Counted from the stretch's first letter, positions 52,503 through 62,633 are shown. The stretch: DNA of 64,000 nt from JAXLQL01 sp046331625 (GCA_046331625.1 JAXLQL010000007.1:62001-126000), one strand, 5' to 3'. Made by a program: numbers and translations. The notes: generated by a model from the sequence alone, not told the origin.

Positions 52503-55500
52503 TCAAGGGACCACGGTGAAATTCACCACCCCAGGTCCGCCCGGCGCGTTCGACCATGGTCCCCAACCCGCATCGGAATCCGGTTTGCACATCTCGAAGC
52601 CCGCGGGCGGGCATGCCCGCAAGATCGCGCTGTACTTCGTCCCAGCCCCTTGGGCCGTCAATTGGACCGAGGCCAGCAGCCCCGGCGTCAGTCCCGTCGC
52701 GGCGGGTTGCGAGTCGCCGGCCTTGAACACCGCATATTGATAGAACACCGTGCCGGGGACCGGGGTCCAGGCAAGCGCGACACTCCCCTGCTTGACCGTG
52801 CCCTCGTGCGTCGGCGAAGTCGGGGTCGGCGCGGTGGAACTCGTGCCCTGGACGATGAAACCCACGGGTGCGCTCAGGGTCTGCGAGGGTCCTGGATTGG
52901 CGGCGACCACAGCATCGTAGCGGCGGCCTTCGGCGGTGAACAAGGCTGCGTAGAAGTTATTCGTCGTCTGGATATCGAGCGCGGCGGCGTTGCGCGAGAG
53001 ATCGGCGGAGTACAGGCGATACGTCGTGTTCGAGCCATTGTCGCCGAACGCGCGGCTCCAGGTGAACAGCACCACCGGACCATCCACGTTGGTCACCGAG
53101 ATCGGCTGGCCGATAATAGGAGCCAAAGGTGCGAGTCCGGAAGGGTTGAGGGCGAGGGGTGGCGAGTAGGGTCCGCACCCACGGCCGGTGCAGGCGGCGA
53201 CGATGACGCTGGCGGGTCCGGGTGGGACCCTAAGGGTGAGCTCGGGGATGGCGGTCTGGTTCGATGCGACCGTGAGGGCGCCGCCTCCGGGACCTGAGTT
53301 GGGCTGGACCACGGCGACGCGATAGATATCGGCGGCTGTAACTGGGGTCCAGGTGAATTTGTAGGAGGTGGGTGAGAGAGCGGTGGCGGCCAGGTTCGCT
53401 GGAACGGCCGTTGGGATCGGCGCGAGATTGGTCGCAAACTGCCGCACCGCTTGACTACCGCAGACCGCTTGGCAAGCGAAGACGTAGAGGGTATACGATG
53501 GCGCTCCCCGGAGTGAGTAGATGGTTGACGTCTCCGGCGTGTAGATCTGATATTCGACGTGCTGGGAGTCGTCGAGGAGAATAACTTTGTAGCGCTCCGC
53601 GCCGGGCACGGCTTCCCAGCGGAACTCTTGGGTCGAGGATGTGAGTGTCTGCCCGGTGGCTGGCGAGAGAATGGCCGGTGCGGGTAACGAGGCGACCAGG
53701 TTGACGTTGATCTGAGTCGCCGCGAAAGAGCCGCACGCGGCATCGGATGGTACGTCGTGGCATGCGCGGACGAAGAACAGGTACCCCCCTGTGTTCAAGT
53801 CAATGCTGATGGACGTGGCGCTTGCTCCCATTTGAGAGCTTTGGTGGATCAGGGCGAATCTCTGCACGAAAGGGCCGCCGCCGATGAGAAAACCCGGTCG
53901 CGACTCGAGCATCCGAATCTCATAGGCAGCGGCTCCCGGAACGGGAGCCCAAGAGACGGTGACGGGTGGAGTTTGGAAGGTCACCGGGGAAGGGGGAGTG
54001 TTGAGGACAGGCGCGGGCAGCCCGCTCGATCCTCCTGGCTGCGTCACGGTCAGCGTGGCGTTTCCCACAGTGATCACCGCTGAACGCGGAGGGCCGAGGT
54101 TGGGGTCCGCTTGGAAGAAGAACTGGCCGTTGCCGATGCCTGCGTCGAAGAACCGGATGGGTACGAGCCAAGGTGCGTTGGATCTTGCGGTCCAAGGGCA
54201 GCCGTCGCGCGTGGAAACGAGAACCGGCGTGTTGAAGCTTTCACCCTGGAATGGGACTGCAACCGAAGAGAGGCCCAGAGTGTAAGTACACGGCACGGGC
54301 GTGTAGGTGACAGTGTAAGTTGTCGTATTTCCGGCGATGAACGATTGCGATGCCGCGCCGCCTTGCGACCAGGAGCCGAACTCGTAGATGATCGCGCCGT
54401 CGATCTGCGGGGCCTTGGCGTCGAGAGTGTGCGGGCTGCCGGGTTGCCAGATTTGGGTGACGGGCGTTGTCACCGTGCGCCCATCGACAATCACCGTTCG
54501 GCCCGAAGGGTTGCTGGCGATAGTCACGGACACCGGAGGAGGTTGATCGATGAATTTCGCGATGAAGGCGTCGCCTGATCCGTTGGGAGTGATGTCGTAG
54601 CCGTTCAGTAGCGGAGTTGCTGCGTCGCAACATCCGGTGAAAAGCGTGCCTGTGGCCCAAGTGGCGCCGGTCGCGTCGACGAACACGCCTGAGACTGAGT
54701 TGCCCAGGTAGGTGGAGTATTCAGTCGTGCTACCCGATGGACTCAAGCGAGCCAGGAATCCGCCCACGGGAGACGACTGCCAAGCGGCAATGAGCGGGAA
54801 CCCAGCGGATCCATTGCCCCCGACAGTGGCGCGCCCCGAGGAATCGACTGCGATCGCGGTGGCGATGTTGCTCTCCCCTCCAGCTAGCACTGCGGTGTAC
54901 AGGAGCGCAGTTGCCGCTGCGTTCAACTTGACGACGAAAGCGTCGGTTGTGTCGGACCTTGATCGTCGCCAGCCGGTGACATAGGCGTTACCGGCGGCGT
55001 CCACCGCGATCGCTTTCCCGGAGTCGACGGACTCCCATCCGAGGTACGTGCTGTAGAGGAATCCGGACCCGTCGAGTTTGATCTTGGTCACGAAACCGTC
55101 GGGTAGCCTGCCCTGTATGGGCTGGAAGACGCCGGGCGTTGCCGGGAAGTCAGACGACAAAGTGGAACCGGTCACGTAGATCCCGGAGGTGTCGACGGCG
55201 ATTCCATTCGCACTGTCGGACCGGCTGCCGCCGAGAATCACTGTGAATTCGAGCGTATTCCCAGCGGGACCGATCTTCGATACGAACCCGTTCGGCTCGG
55301 CGGCGGAGGTGGATCCCGGGAAGCTGGCCGAATCCGTGGAGCCTGCCACGTAAGCGTTGCCCGCGGCGTCGACGGCGAGAGCGGACGCCGCATCTGAGCC
55401 CGAACCTCCAAGGTATGTGCCATAGACGAGCGTGCCGGTCGGGCTGAGCTTGGCTACGAACGCATCCGGTAGGCTTGAGAGGGCCGTTTGAAATCCACCG

Positions 55501-56468
55501 TTGGCGGGGAAGTCCGAGGAGTCAGTCGAGCCGGCAATGAAGACGTTACCCGAAGGTTGGATGGCGAAGCCGGCAACGAGATCCGTGCGCCCGCCGCCTA
55601 TGTAGGTGGAGTAGACGAGTGACTTACCATCGGGAGTCAGTTTGGTCACGAAAACCTCGTAGGCTTGCAGCAGCGAGTCGATGGGGGCCTGCTTGGGGAA
55701 GTCCGGCGAGAGAGTGTTTCCGGCGACGTAGATGGCGCCAGTGGAGTCGAGCCCGATGCCGACGCCGTCGTCGGCGTCCGACCCTCCGAGCACGGACCCG
55801 TAACTCAGCGCCGGATCGATCACCAGCGGCTGCCTGCGGTCATAGCGCGCGAGTTCGAAGCCGACCTCGGCGCCGCGCACAGTGTATGAGGCGGCGACCT
55901 CGACCCGGCGGCCGCGGACTTCCTGGTAGACCAGCGGCTTGTGCTGCCGCAACTCGCCCGCGCCGGTAGTGAGGACGAGGTCGCCGCGATCGTCGAGGTG
56001 GATCTTGTCCGCGCCCGAATAGGCGAGCCGGATAACGCCCGGGTCGGAGCCAGGAGCGAGCACGAAGTCATACTCGATGCGCCGCGGATTGCCGTAGTAG
56101 ACCATGTCGATGCCTTGGTAGACTCCGCGTGCGGCAACCTTGGCGAAATGCGGAACCGCGGTGAGCCACTTGGCGGGATCATTGCCATGAAAGTAGTTAC
56201 TGACGCCGGGTGCCGGTTCGAGCCCTTCGAACTTGGCCCGGCGCGACCCCTCGAGGCTCATCGTCACGGGCTTGCCCCGCGAGGCGAGGACGGTCTCGCG
56301 GTCGCCCACGAGCATGGTGATGCCGCCGCCGCGAGCGAGGAATTGCGCGCCGGATGGCGCTTGGCCGCGATTCGGCTCGAAATAGAGGGGAAGTTGTCCG
56401 AAGAGCTCGGGCTTCGGGGCCGCGGCTAAGGAGGTGGCAAATAGGAAGGCGAGAAGCAGGACGCGCAC
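52503..56468 (-). CDS. Giant exported SBBP-repeat / BACON / Fn3 protein, tandem copy A
   Basis: A 1321-residue secreted protein with a GTG start at 56466-56468 behind GGAGG. After the signal peptide comes the family N-terminal domain ('LYFEPNRGQAPSGAQFLARG'), then SBBP beta-propeller repeats ('YSTYIGGGRTDLVAGFAIQP', 'GNAYVAGSTDSASFPGSTSA'). A BACON domain follows ('CTYTLGLSSVAVPFQGESFN', 'DGCPWTARSNAPWLVPI'), then several Fn3-like domains to the C-terminus. BACON and Fn3 modules often bind carbohydrate or mediate cell-surface contacts. No catalytic motif is seen. It has a near-copy, B, directly upstream. Confidence 0.9.
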   Translation of the reverse strand: MRVLLLAFLFATSLAAAPKPELFGQLPLYFEPNRGQAPSGAQFLARGGGITMLVGDRETVLASRGKPVTMSLEGSRRAKFEGLEPAPGVSNYFHGNDPAKWLTAVPHFAKVAARGVYQGIDMVYYGNPRRIEYDFVLAPGSDPGVIRLAYSGADKIHLDDRGDLVLTTGAGELRQHKPLVYQEVRGRRVEVAASYTVRGAEVGFELARYDRRQPLVIDPALSYGSVLGGSDADDGVGIGLDSTGAIYVAGNTLSPDFPKQAPIDSLLQAYEVFVTKLTPDGKSLVYSTYIGGGRTDLVAGFAIQPSGNVFIAGSTDSSDFPANGGFQTALSSLPDAFVAKLSPTGTLVYGTYLGGSGSDAASALAVDAAGNAYVAGSTDSASFPGSTSAAEPNGFVSKIGPAGNTLEFTVILGGSRSDSANGIAVDTSGIYVTGSTLSSDFPATPGVFQPIQGRLPDGFVTKIKLDGSGFLYSTYLGWESVDSGKAIAVDAAGNAYVTGWRRSRSDTTDAFVVKLNAAATALLYTAVLAGGESNIATAIAVDSSGRATVGGNGSAGFPLIAAWQSSPVGGFLARLSPSGSTTEYSTYLGNSVSGVFVDATGATWATGTLFTGCCDAATPLLNGYDITPNGSGDAFIAKFIDQPPPVSVTIASNPSGRTVIVDGRTVTTPVTQIWQPGSPHTLDAKAPQIDGAIIYEFGSWSQGGAASQSFIAGNTTTYTVTYTPVPCTYTLGLSSVAVPFQGESFNTPVLVSTRDGCPWTARSNAPWLVPIRFFDAGIGNGQFFFQADPNLGPPRSAVITVGNATLTVTQPGGSSGLPAPVLNTPPSPVTFQTPPVTVSWAPVPGAAAYEIRMLESRPGFLIGGGPFVQRFALIHQSSQMGASATSISIDLNTGGYLFFVRACHDVPSDAACGSFAATQINVNLVASLPAPAILSPATGQTLTSSTQEFRWEAVPGAERYKVILLDDSQHVEYQIYTPETSTIYSLRGAPSYTLYVFACQAVCGSQAVRQFATNLAPIPTAVPANLAATALSPTSYKFTWTPVTAADIYRVAVVQPNSGPGGGALTVASNQTAIPELTLRVPPGPASVIVAACTGRGCGPYSPPLALNPSGLAPLAPIIGQPISVTNVDGPVVLFTWSRAFGDNGSNTTYRLYSADLSRNAAALDIQTTNNFYAALFTAEGRRYDAVVAANPGPSQTLSAPVGFIVQGTSSTAPTPTSPTHEGTVKQGSVALAWTPVPGTVFYQYAVFKAGDSQPAATGLTPGLLASVQLTAQGAGTKYSAILRACPPAGFEMCKPDSDAGWGPWSNAPGGPGVVNFTVVP

Positions 56469-56507
56469 GGGTCCTCCAGTCTAGGGCGAAGGAGTTCCGC
56501 CCCTTTA

Positions 56508-56536
56508 AGACTAAGACCTCGCGGCCTCCGATTCAA
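56508..56536 (-). promoter_or_regulatory. Probable promoter of copy A
   Basis: On the minus strand TTGAAT (56531-56536), 17 bases, TAGTCT (56508-56513). The same two boxes and spacing are found ahead of copy B, although the flanking bases differ. The -10 box is weak against the consensus. Confidence 0.4.
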
Positions 56537-56625
56537 CGACACCTACTAAGACTAAGGCGAAAATCGCAGGGGCAGAAATCCAGCCACGATCCGATTCCCG
56601 CGAGTACCGCAGCGGAGCAGCGGGC

Positions 56626-59600
56626 TCAAGGGACCGTCGTGAAGTTCGCCACGCCAGGTCCGCCCGGCGCGTTCGACCATGGTCCCCAACCGGCATCGGA
56701 ATCCGGTTTGCAGATCTCGAAGCTCGCCAGTGGGCAAGCCCTCAAAATCACGCTGTACTTCGTCCCGGCCCCCTGCGCCGTCAATTGGACCGAAGCGAGC
56801 AGCCCCGGCGTTATGCCCGTCATGGTGGGCCGCGTATCGCCAGTCTTGAACACCGCGTACTGGTAGAAAGTGGCGTCAGGGACCGGAGTCCAGGCGAGCG
56901 CAACATCACCTTGCTTGACGGTGCCTTCATGCGTGGGCGACGTTGGCGTGGGCGCGGTGGAACTCGTGCCCTGGACGATGAAACCCACGGGTGCGCTCAG
57001 GGTCTGCGAGGGTCCTGGATTGGCGGCGACCACAGCATCGTAGCGGCGGCCTTCGGCGGTGAACAGTGCCGCGTAGAAGTTATTCGTAGTTTGCACATCG
57101 AGCGCAGCAGCGTTGCGGGAGAGATCGGCCGAGTACAGGCGGTATGTCGTATTCGACCCATTGTCGCCGGGCACGCGGCTCCAGGTGAACAGCACCACCG
57201 GACCATCCACGTTGGTCACCGAAATCGGCTGGCCGATTACAGGAGCCGTGGGCGCGGGTCCGGGAGGGTTGAGGGCGAGGGGTGGCGAGTAGGGTCCGCA
57301 GCCACGGCCGGTGCAGGCGGCGACGATGACGCTGGCGGGTCCGGGTGGGACCCTAAGGGGGAGCTCGGGGATGGCGGTCTGGTTTGACGCGACCGTGAGG
57401 GCGCCGCCTCCGGGTCCTGAGTTAGGCTGGACCACGGCGAGGCGATAGATATCGGCTCCTGTAACTGGGGTCCAGGTGAATTTGTAAGAGGTGGGTGAGA
57501 GCGGTGTCGCGGCCAAGTTCGCTGGAGCGGCGGTGGGGATCGGGGCGAGATTGGTCGCAAACTGCCGTTCCGCTGCAGGGCCGCAGGCCGCCTGGCACGC
57601 AGCCACGCGGAGGGTGTACGATGGCGCTCCCCGGAGCGAATAGATGGTGGAGGTCGCTGGCGTGTTGATCTGATATTCGATGCGCTGGGCGTCGTCGACG
57701 AGCGTAACCTGGTAACGCTCTGCACCGGGGACCGCTGACCAGCGGAACTCTTGCGTGGATGATGTGAGCGTGCCACTGGGTGAGAGAATCGCGGGGACCT
57801 GCTGGGGCGCGGTCAAGTTGACGTTGATCTGAGTCGCCGCAAAGGAACCGCACACGGCGTCGGACGGCACGTCCCGGCAGGCGCGGACGAAGAACAGGTA
57901 GCCGCCGGTGGGCAAATCGATGGTAGTGGACGTCGCACTTGCGCCCATTTGGGAGGTTTGGTGGATCACGTAGAAGGTCTGGAGAACCATTCCGCCGGCG
58001 AGGGTCAGGCTGCCGAGTGACTTCAACAAGCGGATGTCATAAGCTGCGGCACCTGGAACCTGAGCCCATGAGAGGGCGACCGGACGGGTCTGAAACGTCA
58101 CGGGAGAAGGCGGAGTATTGAGGGCAGGGGCGGGTAGTCCACCGGATCCTCCCGCTTGCGTAACGGTCAGAGTGGCGTTTCCGACGGTGATTGTAGCCGA
58201 GCGGGGAGGGCCGAGGTTGGGGTCCACTTGGAAGTCGAAAAAGCGGCTGCCGGTACCGGAGTCGAAGAACGTGACGGGCGCCAGCCAGGCAGCGTTGGAT
58301 CGAGCTGTCCAGGGACAAATGTCCCGTGTGGTAACGGTAACGTGCGTTGGACCCGTGCCTTGGAATCCGGCCACAAACGAGGTAAGGCTTAGAGTGTAAG
58401 TACATGGCACGGGCGTGTAAGTGACGGTGTACGTGGAGGTGTCGCCTGCAATGAAAGACTGCGATGCCGCGCCGCCGTGGGACCAGGATCCGAACTGGTA
58501 CACGGTCGCGTTGGCGACCTGGGGTGCGTTCGCGTCGAGCGTGTGGGTGCTACCGGGCTGCCAGATCTGGGTGGCAGGCGTGGTCACGACGCGCTGGTCC
58601 ACGAATACCGTACGGCCTGGAGGGTTGCTGGCAATTGTTACGGACACAGGAGGCGGCTGATCAATGAATTTCGCGATGTACGCGTCCGATGACCCGTTGG
58701 GAGTGATGTCGTAGCCGTTCATTAGCAAAGTGTCGGCGCCGCAACATCCTGGGGAAAGCGTCCCTGTGACCCAGGTGGCACCGCTCGAGTCGACGAACAC
58801 GCCCGATACGGAGTTTCCGAGGTATGTCGAGTATTCGGTGGCGGTACCGGTGGGATTGAATCTGGCGAGGAATCCGCCCGCGAGAGAGGATTGCCAGGCG
58901 GCAATGAGTGGGAGACCGGTGGACAGATTTTGGCCGCCGACGATGGCCCGCCCCGACGAATCCACTGCAATGGTGGCTCTGTAGTTGAAGTCTCCTGCCC
59001 CCAGGCGCGCGGTGTACAGCGGCGCGGTTCCGGTGGAGTTCAACTTGAGGGCAAAGACGTCGAGTGTGAATGGAGTTATCGCTTGCGAGCCTGTGACATA
59101 CGCGTTACCAACCGCGTCGATAGCGATGGCGTTTCTCGATTCGACGCACTGCAATCCGAGGTACGTGCTATAGAGCAATCCTGACCCGTCCAGCTTGACT
59201 TTGGTCACGAACGCATCGGGCGAACCGCGCGTGATGGGCGTCAGGGTAGGCTGAAAGACCCCGGGCGTTACTGGGAAATTGGCTGACCATGTGTGGCCAG
59301 TGACGTAGATCCCGGAGGGGTCGACCGCGATGCCATACGCCTGATCAGGTTGATTGCCGCCGAGAATCATTGTGAATGACAGCGTATTGCCAGCGGGACC
59401 GATCTTGGAGACGAAGGCGTTCTCCTCGGCGGCGGAGGTGGATCCCGGGAAGCCGGGTGAATCCGTTGACCCCGCTACGTAGGCGTTTCCAGCAGTGTCG
59501 ACCGTGAGGGCGAAGGCAATGTCGTTGCCGGAACCACCGAGGTAGGTTCCGTAGACGAGAGTTCCGGTTGGGCTGAGCTTGGCTACGAATGCATCGGGTG

Positions 59601-60612
59601 GGCTCGCGAAACCGGTGCCCGAGAGCGCCGTTTGGAATCCTCCACTGGCGGGGAAGTCCGAAGAATCCGTGGAGCCGGCAATGAAGACGTTACCGGAAGG
59701 TTGGACGGCGAGACCAGTAACGAGATCCGTGCGCCCGCCGCCGACGTAAGTCGAGTAGACGAGTGACTTCCCATCGGGAGTCAGTTTCGTCACGAAAACC
59801 TCGTACGCTTGCAGCAGCGAGTCGATGGGGGCTTGTTTGGGGAAGTCCGGCGAGAGCGTGATTCCGGCGACGTAGATGGCGCCGGTGGAGTCCAGTCCGA
59901 TGCCGACGCCGTAGTCGTAATCGGAACCTCCGAGCACGGACCCGTAACTCAGCGCCGGATCGATCACCAGCGGCTGCGAGCGGTCATAACGCGCGAGTTC
60001 GAATCCGACCTCGGCGCCCCGCACAGTGTATGAGGCGGCGACCTCGACACGGTGGCCCCCGACTTCCTGGTAGACGAGCGGCTTGTGCTGGCGCAACTCG
60101 CCCGCGCCGGTACTCAGGACAAGGTCACCGCGATCATCGAGGCGGATCTTATCCGCGCCACGGTAGGCGAGCCGGATGACGCCCGGGTGGGCGCCGGGGG
60201 CGAGCACGAAGTCATACTCGATGCGCCGCGGATTTCCGTAGTAGACGATGTCGATGCCTTGGTAGACTCCGCGCGCGGCAACCTTGGCGAAATGCGGGAC
60301 CGCGGTGAGCCACTTGGCGGGATCATTACCGTGAAAGTAGTTACTCACGCCGGGTACGGGTTCGAGCCCTTCGAGCTTGGCCCGGCGCGACCCCTCGAGG
60401 CTCATCGTCACCGGCTTGCCTCGTGTGGCGAGGACCGTCTCCCGATCACCCACGAGCATCGTGATGCCACCGCCGCGGGCCAGGAATTGGGCGCTGGATG
60501 GCGCTTGGCCGCGATTCGGTTCGAAGTAGATGGGAAGCTGTCCAAAGATCTCGGGCTCAGGGGTTGCGGCGATGGCGGTCGCCGAGAGGGAGGCGAGAAG
60601 TAATAAACGCAC
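56626..60612 (-). CDS. Giant exported SBBP-repeat / BACON / Fn3 protein, tandem copy B
   Basis: A 1328-residue paralog of copy A, with the same domain order. The GTG at 60610-60612 behind GGAGG is chosen because it matches the copy A start and leaves a clean signal peptide (MRLLLLASLSATAIAATPEP); the frame is open 23 codons further. SBBP repeats ('VYGTYLGGSGNDIAFALTVD', 'GNAYVAGSTDSPGFPGSTSA'), BACON ('DICPWTARSNAAWLAPVTFF') and Fn3 modules follow. Some stretches are identical to copy A at the DNA level for about 100 bases, while others differ clearly, which suggests gene conversion between the copies. Confidence 0.9.
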   Translation of the reverse strand: MRLLLLASLSATAIAATPEPEIFGQLPIYFEPNRGQAPSSAQFLARGGGITMLVGDRETVLATRGKPVTMSLEGSRRAKLEGLEPVPGVSNYFHGNDPAKWLTAVPHFAKVAARGVYQGIDIVYYGNPRRIEYDFVLAPGAHPGVIRLAYRGADKIRLDDRGDLVLSTGAGELRQHKPLVYQEVGGHRVEVAASYTVRGAEVGFELARYDRSQPLVIDPALSYGSVLGGSDYDYGVGIGLDSTGAIYVAGITLSPDFPKQAPIDSLLQAYEVFVTKLTPDGKSLVYSTYVGGGRTDLVTGLAVQPSGNVFIAGSTDSSDFPASGGFQTALSGTGFASPPDAFVAKLSPTGTLVYGTYLGGSGNDIAFALTVDTAGNAYVAGSTDSPGFPGSTSAAEENAFVSKIGPAGNTLSFTMILGGNQPDQAYGIAVDPSGIYVTGHTWSANFPVTPGVFQPTLTPITRGSPDAFVTKVKLDGSGLLYSTYLGLQCVESRNAIAIDAVGNAYVTGSQAITPFTLDVFALKLNSTGTAPLYTARLGAGDFNYRATIAVDSSGRAIVGGQNLSTGLPLIAAWQSSLAGGFLARFNPTGTATEYSTYLGNSVSGVFVDSSGATWVTGTLSPGCCGADTLLMNGYDITPNGSSDAYIAKFIDQPPPVSVTIASNPPGRTVFVDQRVVTTPATQIWQPGSTHTLDANAPQVANATVYQFGSWSHGGAASQSFIAGDTSTYTVTYTPVPCTYTLSLTSFVAGFQGTGPTHVTVTTRDICPWTARSNAAWLAPVTFFDSGTGSRFFDFQVDPNLGPPRSATITVGNATLTVTQAGGSGGLPAPALNTPPSPVTFQTRPVALSWAQVPGAAAYDIRLLKSLGSLTLAGGMVLQTFYVIHQTSQMGASATSTTIDLPTGGYLFFVRACRDVPSDAVCGSFAATQINVNLTAPQQVPAILSPSGTLTSSTQEFRWSAVPGAERYQVTLVDDAQRIEYQINTPATSTIYSLRGAPSYTLRVAACQAACGPAAERQFATNLAPIPTAAPANLAATPLSPTSYKFTWTPVTGADIYRLAVVQPNSGPGGGALTVASNQTAIPELPLRVPPGPASVIVAACTGRGCGPYSPPLALNPPGPAPTAPVIGQPISVTNVDGPVVLFTWSRVPGDNGSNTTYRLYSADLSRNAAALDVQTTNNFYAALFTAEGRRYDAVVAANPGPSQTLSAPVGFIVQGTSSTAPTPTSPTHEGTVKQGDVALAWTPVPDATFYQYAVFKTGDTRPTMTGITPGLLASVQLTAQGAGTKYSVILRACPLASFEICKPDSDAGWGPWSNAPGGPGVANFTTVP

Positions 60613-60652
60613 GGGTCCTCCAATCTGGGGCGATGCGCGGTCCGCCCCCTTA

Positions 60653-60681
60653 AGACTAAGACCTTGCGGCTTACGATTCAA
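60653..60681 (-). promoter_or_regulatory. Probable promoter of copy B
   Basis: On the minus strand TTGAAT (60676-60681), 17 bases, TAGTCT (60653-60658), the same arrangement as in front of copy A. Confidence 0.4.
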
Positions 60682-60787
60682 CTACACGCCGTGGCAAGAA
60701 GAGCTCCACTTCCGGTTTCCCGAGCGGAGCCTTCCCGTGACTGGGCGGCGGCGTCGAGTTTCCCGGCGCCGAGCGCTCGATCCGCCC

Positions 60788-60937
60788 TGGAACCCGGCCC
60801 GCTTCCTGCGCGAAGCGAAAGCGATGTCCGCAATCAACCACCCCAACATCGTCGCGGTTCACGAAGTCATCCATTTCCCAGATAGCCTAGTCGCGTCATG
60901 GGATGCTCCAAGCCTTGATTTGACGGGGCGGGCATAG
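60788..60937 (+). pseudogene. Fragment of a Ser/Thr kinase gene
   Basis: The frame reads 'WNPARFLREAKAMSAINHPN' followed by 'IVAVHEVIH', the alphaC-helix and following strand of a Hanks-type kinase N-lobe. No P-loop precedes it and no catalytic loop follows; the frame stops at 60937. It is a remnant, possibly left when copy B was duplicated or inserted. The rest of the gap 60690-61073 shows nothing else I can name. Confidence 0.6.
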
Positions 60938-61073
60938 GCTCTGGCGCCAGTGACGGCGCTGCCGGCAAAGACGTCGTTCAGGCGCGATTAGTCAATTGGC
61001 TCCGGGAAGGCCTCGAGTCCGCGAGCACTCGTGGAATTGACTCCGGCTCTCCGCGGAACTAGAATCTTCAGAC

Positions 61074-62417
61074 GTGAATTCCCTCCACAAAATTCGTCAT
61101 TTTGTCGTGCTCATGATGGAGAATCGCTCTTTCGATCATGCGTTGGGGTTCTTGCGCAGCGACACCTATCCCATCGAAGGACTGAAAGGCGACGAGGCGA
61201 ACCCGACTAGCTTCGCCGCCGGAGCGCCCTCCATCAAGGTCTCGAAAGACGCTCAGTATCGTGGCCTCCTCACGGTCGATCCGAGCCACGCGCTGCCGCA
61301 TGTCAACGTGCAGTTGTACGGAAGCGCCGCCGGTCCTGACCCGCAAAACCCCCAGCGCAACCAAGGCTTCGTGGTGGATTACGCGAGCCTCCCCGGCTCC
61401 ACGCCAGCATCTGCTGGAAACGTGATGAAATGCTTCGCGCCCGAGAATCTACCGGTGCTCACGACGCTCGCGCGCGAGTTCGCAGTCTGCGACCACTGGT
61501 TCTCATCGCTTCCGGCCCAGACTTGGCCCAATCGATTTTTTGTTCACTGCGCCACCTCCGATGGCCTCGTGGACAACAACCAGTTGATCGACCGGAGGAC
61601 GATCTATCACAACCTGAATGAACGGAACATCAGTTGGTTCCTCTATTACGGCGACGCGCCGCAGGCGTGGATGATCGCATCGATGGCGGGCCTGGGGAAC
61701 AGCGGGCCGTCTGGGTCGTTCTTCAGTCCCGTGGAATACTTCGCCGACGCGGCTGCGCGGGGAGTGCTACCGGAATACTGTTTCATCGAGCCACGCTACC
61801 TCGTCGTCCCCAATGATCAGCATCCGGACCACGATGTCCATCGAGGCGAGAACCTGATCGCCGACGTTTACGAAGCGCTTCGTAATTCTCCAGTTTGGAA
61901 CGAGACGCTGTTGATTGTGGTCTACGACGAACATGGTGGCCTGTTCGATCACGTTCCGCCGCCGGAAACGAACGTCGTGCCGCCCGACGGCAAGATCTAT
62001 CAAGGCCCAGGCGGCACTTTCCGGTTCGACCGGCTGGGTCCCCGCGTTCCCGCCATTTTGATCTCACCTTACATCAAACGCGGGACCATTTCCAAAACCA
62101 CTTATGACCACACGTCGATTCTGGCGACAGCGAAGAAGGCGTTCGGGTTGCCGAGATTCCTGACGGAACGCGATGCCCACGCCGCGACATTCGAGGATGT
62201 GCTCGCGCTGGACAAGCCTCGCAAGGACACACCGGCGCAGCTTCCTCGGCAGCCCGGTGTTCGCGAGGCTTCGAACGAGCCGATATGGCCGGAGAAACTC
62301 AACGATTTCCAGGCGGACATGCTGCGAGGCTTGGAGCGGATCAGCCGCGACAAGACGGCTCACCCATCGGTTCGAGCAACCGCCGCGCGGCTTGTGGCGC
62401 GGAAAGATCCGTTTTAG
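61074..62417 (+). CDS. Phospholipase C-like phosphoesterase
   Basis: A 447-residue enzyme from a GTG at 61074. The N-terminus 'IRHFVVLMMENRSFDHALGF' is the metal-binding signature of the PLC/acid phosphatase (AcpA) family, with E, N and S/T residues that hold the metal and nucleophile. Later 'NETLLIVVYDEHGGLFDHVP' supplies D, E and H ligands and 'RVPAILISPYIKRGTISKTT' is also family-typical. It hydrolyses phosphodiester or phosphomonoester bonds. It lacks a clear signal peptide, unlike most bacterial PLCs, so it may be cytoplasmic or exported by another route. Confidence 0.88.
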   Translation: MNSLHKIRHFVVLMMENRSFDHALGFLRSDTYPIEGLKGDEANPTSFAAGAPSIKVSKDAQYRGLLTVDPSHALPHVNVQLYGSAAGPDPQNPQRNQGFVVDYASLPGSTPASAGNVMKCFAPENLPVLTTLAREFAVCDHWFSSLPAQTWPNRFFVHCATSDGLVDNNQLIDRRTIYHNLNERNISWFLYYGDAPQAWMIASMAGLGNSGPSGSFFSPVEYFADAAARGVLPEYCFIEPRYLVVPNDQHPDHDVHRGENLIADVYEALRNSPVWNETLLIVVYDEHGGLFDHVPPPETNVVPPDGKIYQGPGGTFRFDRLGPRVPAILISPYIKRGTISKTTYDHTSILATAKKAFGLPRFLTERDAHAATFEDVLALDKPRKDTPAQLPRQPGVREASNEPIWPEKLNDFQADMLRGLERISRDKTAHPSVRATAARLVARKDPF

Positions 62418-62427
62418 TTATCGGCAG

Positions 62428-62575
62428 CGGGACTGAAGCCTCCCCGCATCGCGGCTGAGCCGCAATCGCAGATCGTGGTGCCTAATCAACGTGCAAAAAG
62501 GCTCGTTCTAGGGGCACATGTGCCCACATCGGAAGCGGGACTAAAGTCCCGCGCAGGCTAGAGCCCGCCCCACAC
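62428..62575. repeat. REP-like hairpin cluster (element 5, opposite orientation)
   Basis: Hairpins in reverse order to element 1: a degenerate copy near 62428-62445, the perfect palindrome GGGCAC-AT-GTGCCC (62512-62525), GCGGGAC-TAAA-GTCCCGC (62535-62552) and a degenerate GCAGGC...GCCCGC copy after it. It lies between two convergent genes (phospholipase ending 62417 and DUF2278 protein ending 62634). Confidence 0.75.
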
Positions 62576-62633
62576 TGGGGCTGAAATCTTCGCCGGCGAA
62601 GAAACTGAAGGATAGGAGTACAAGTAGCTCGAG

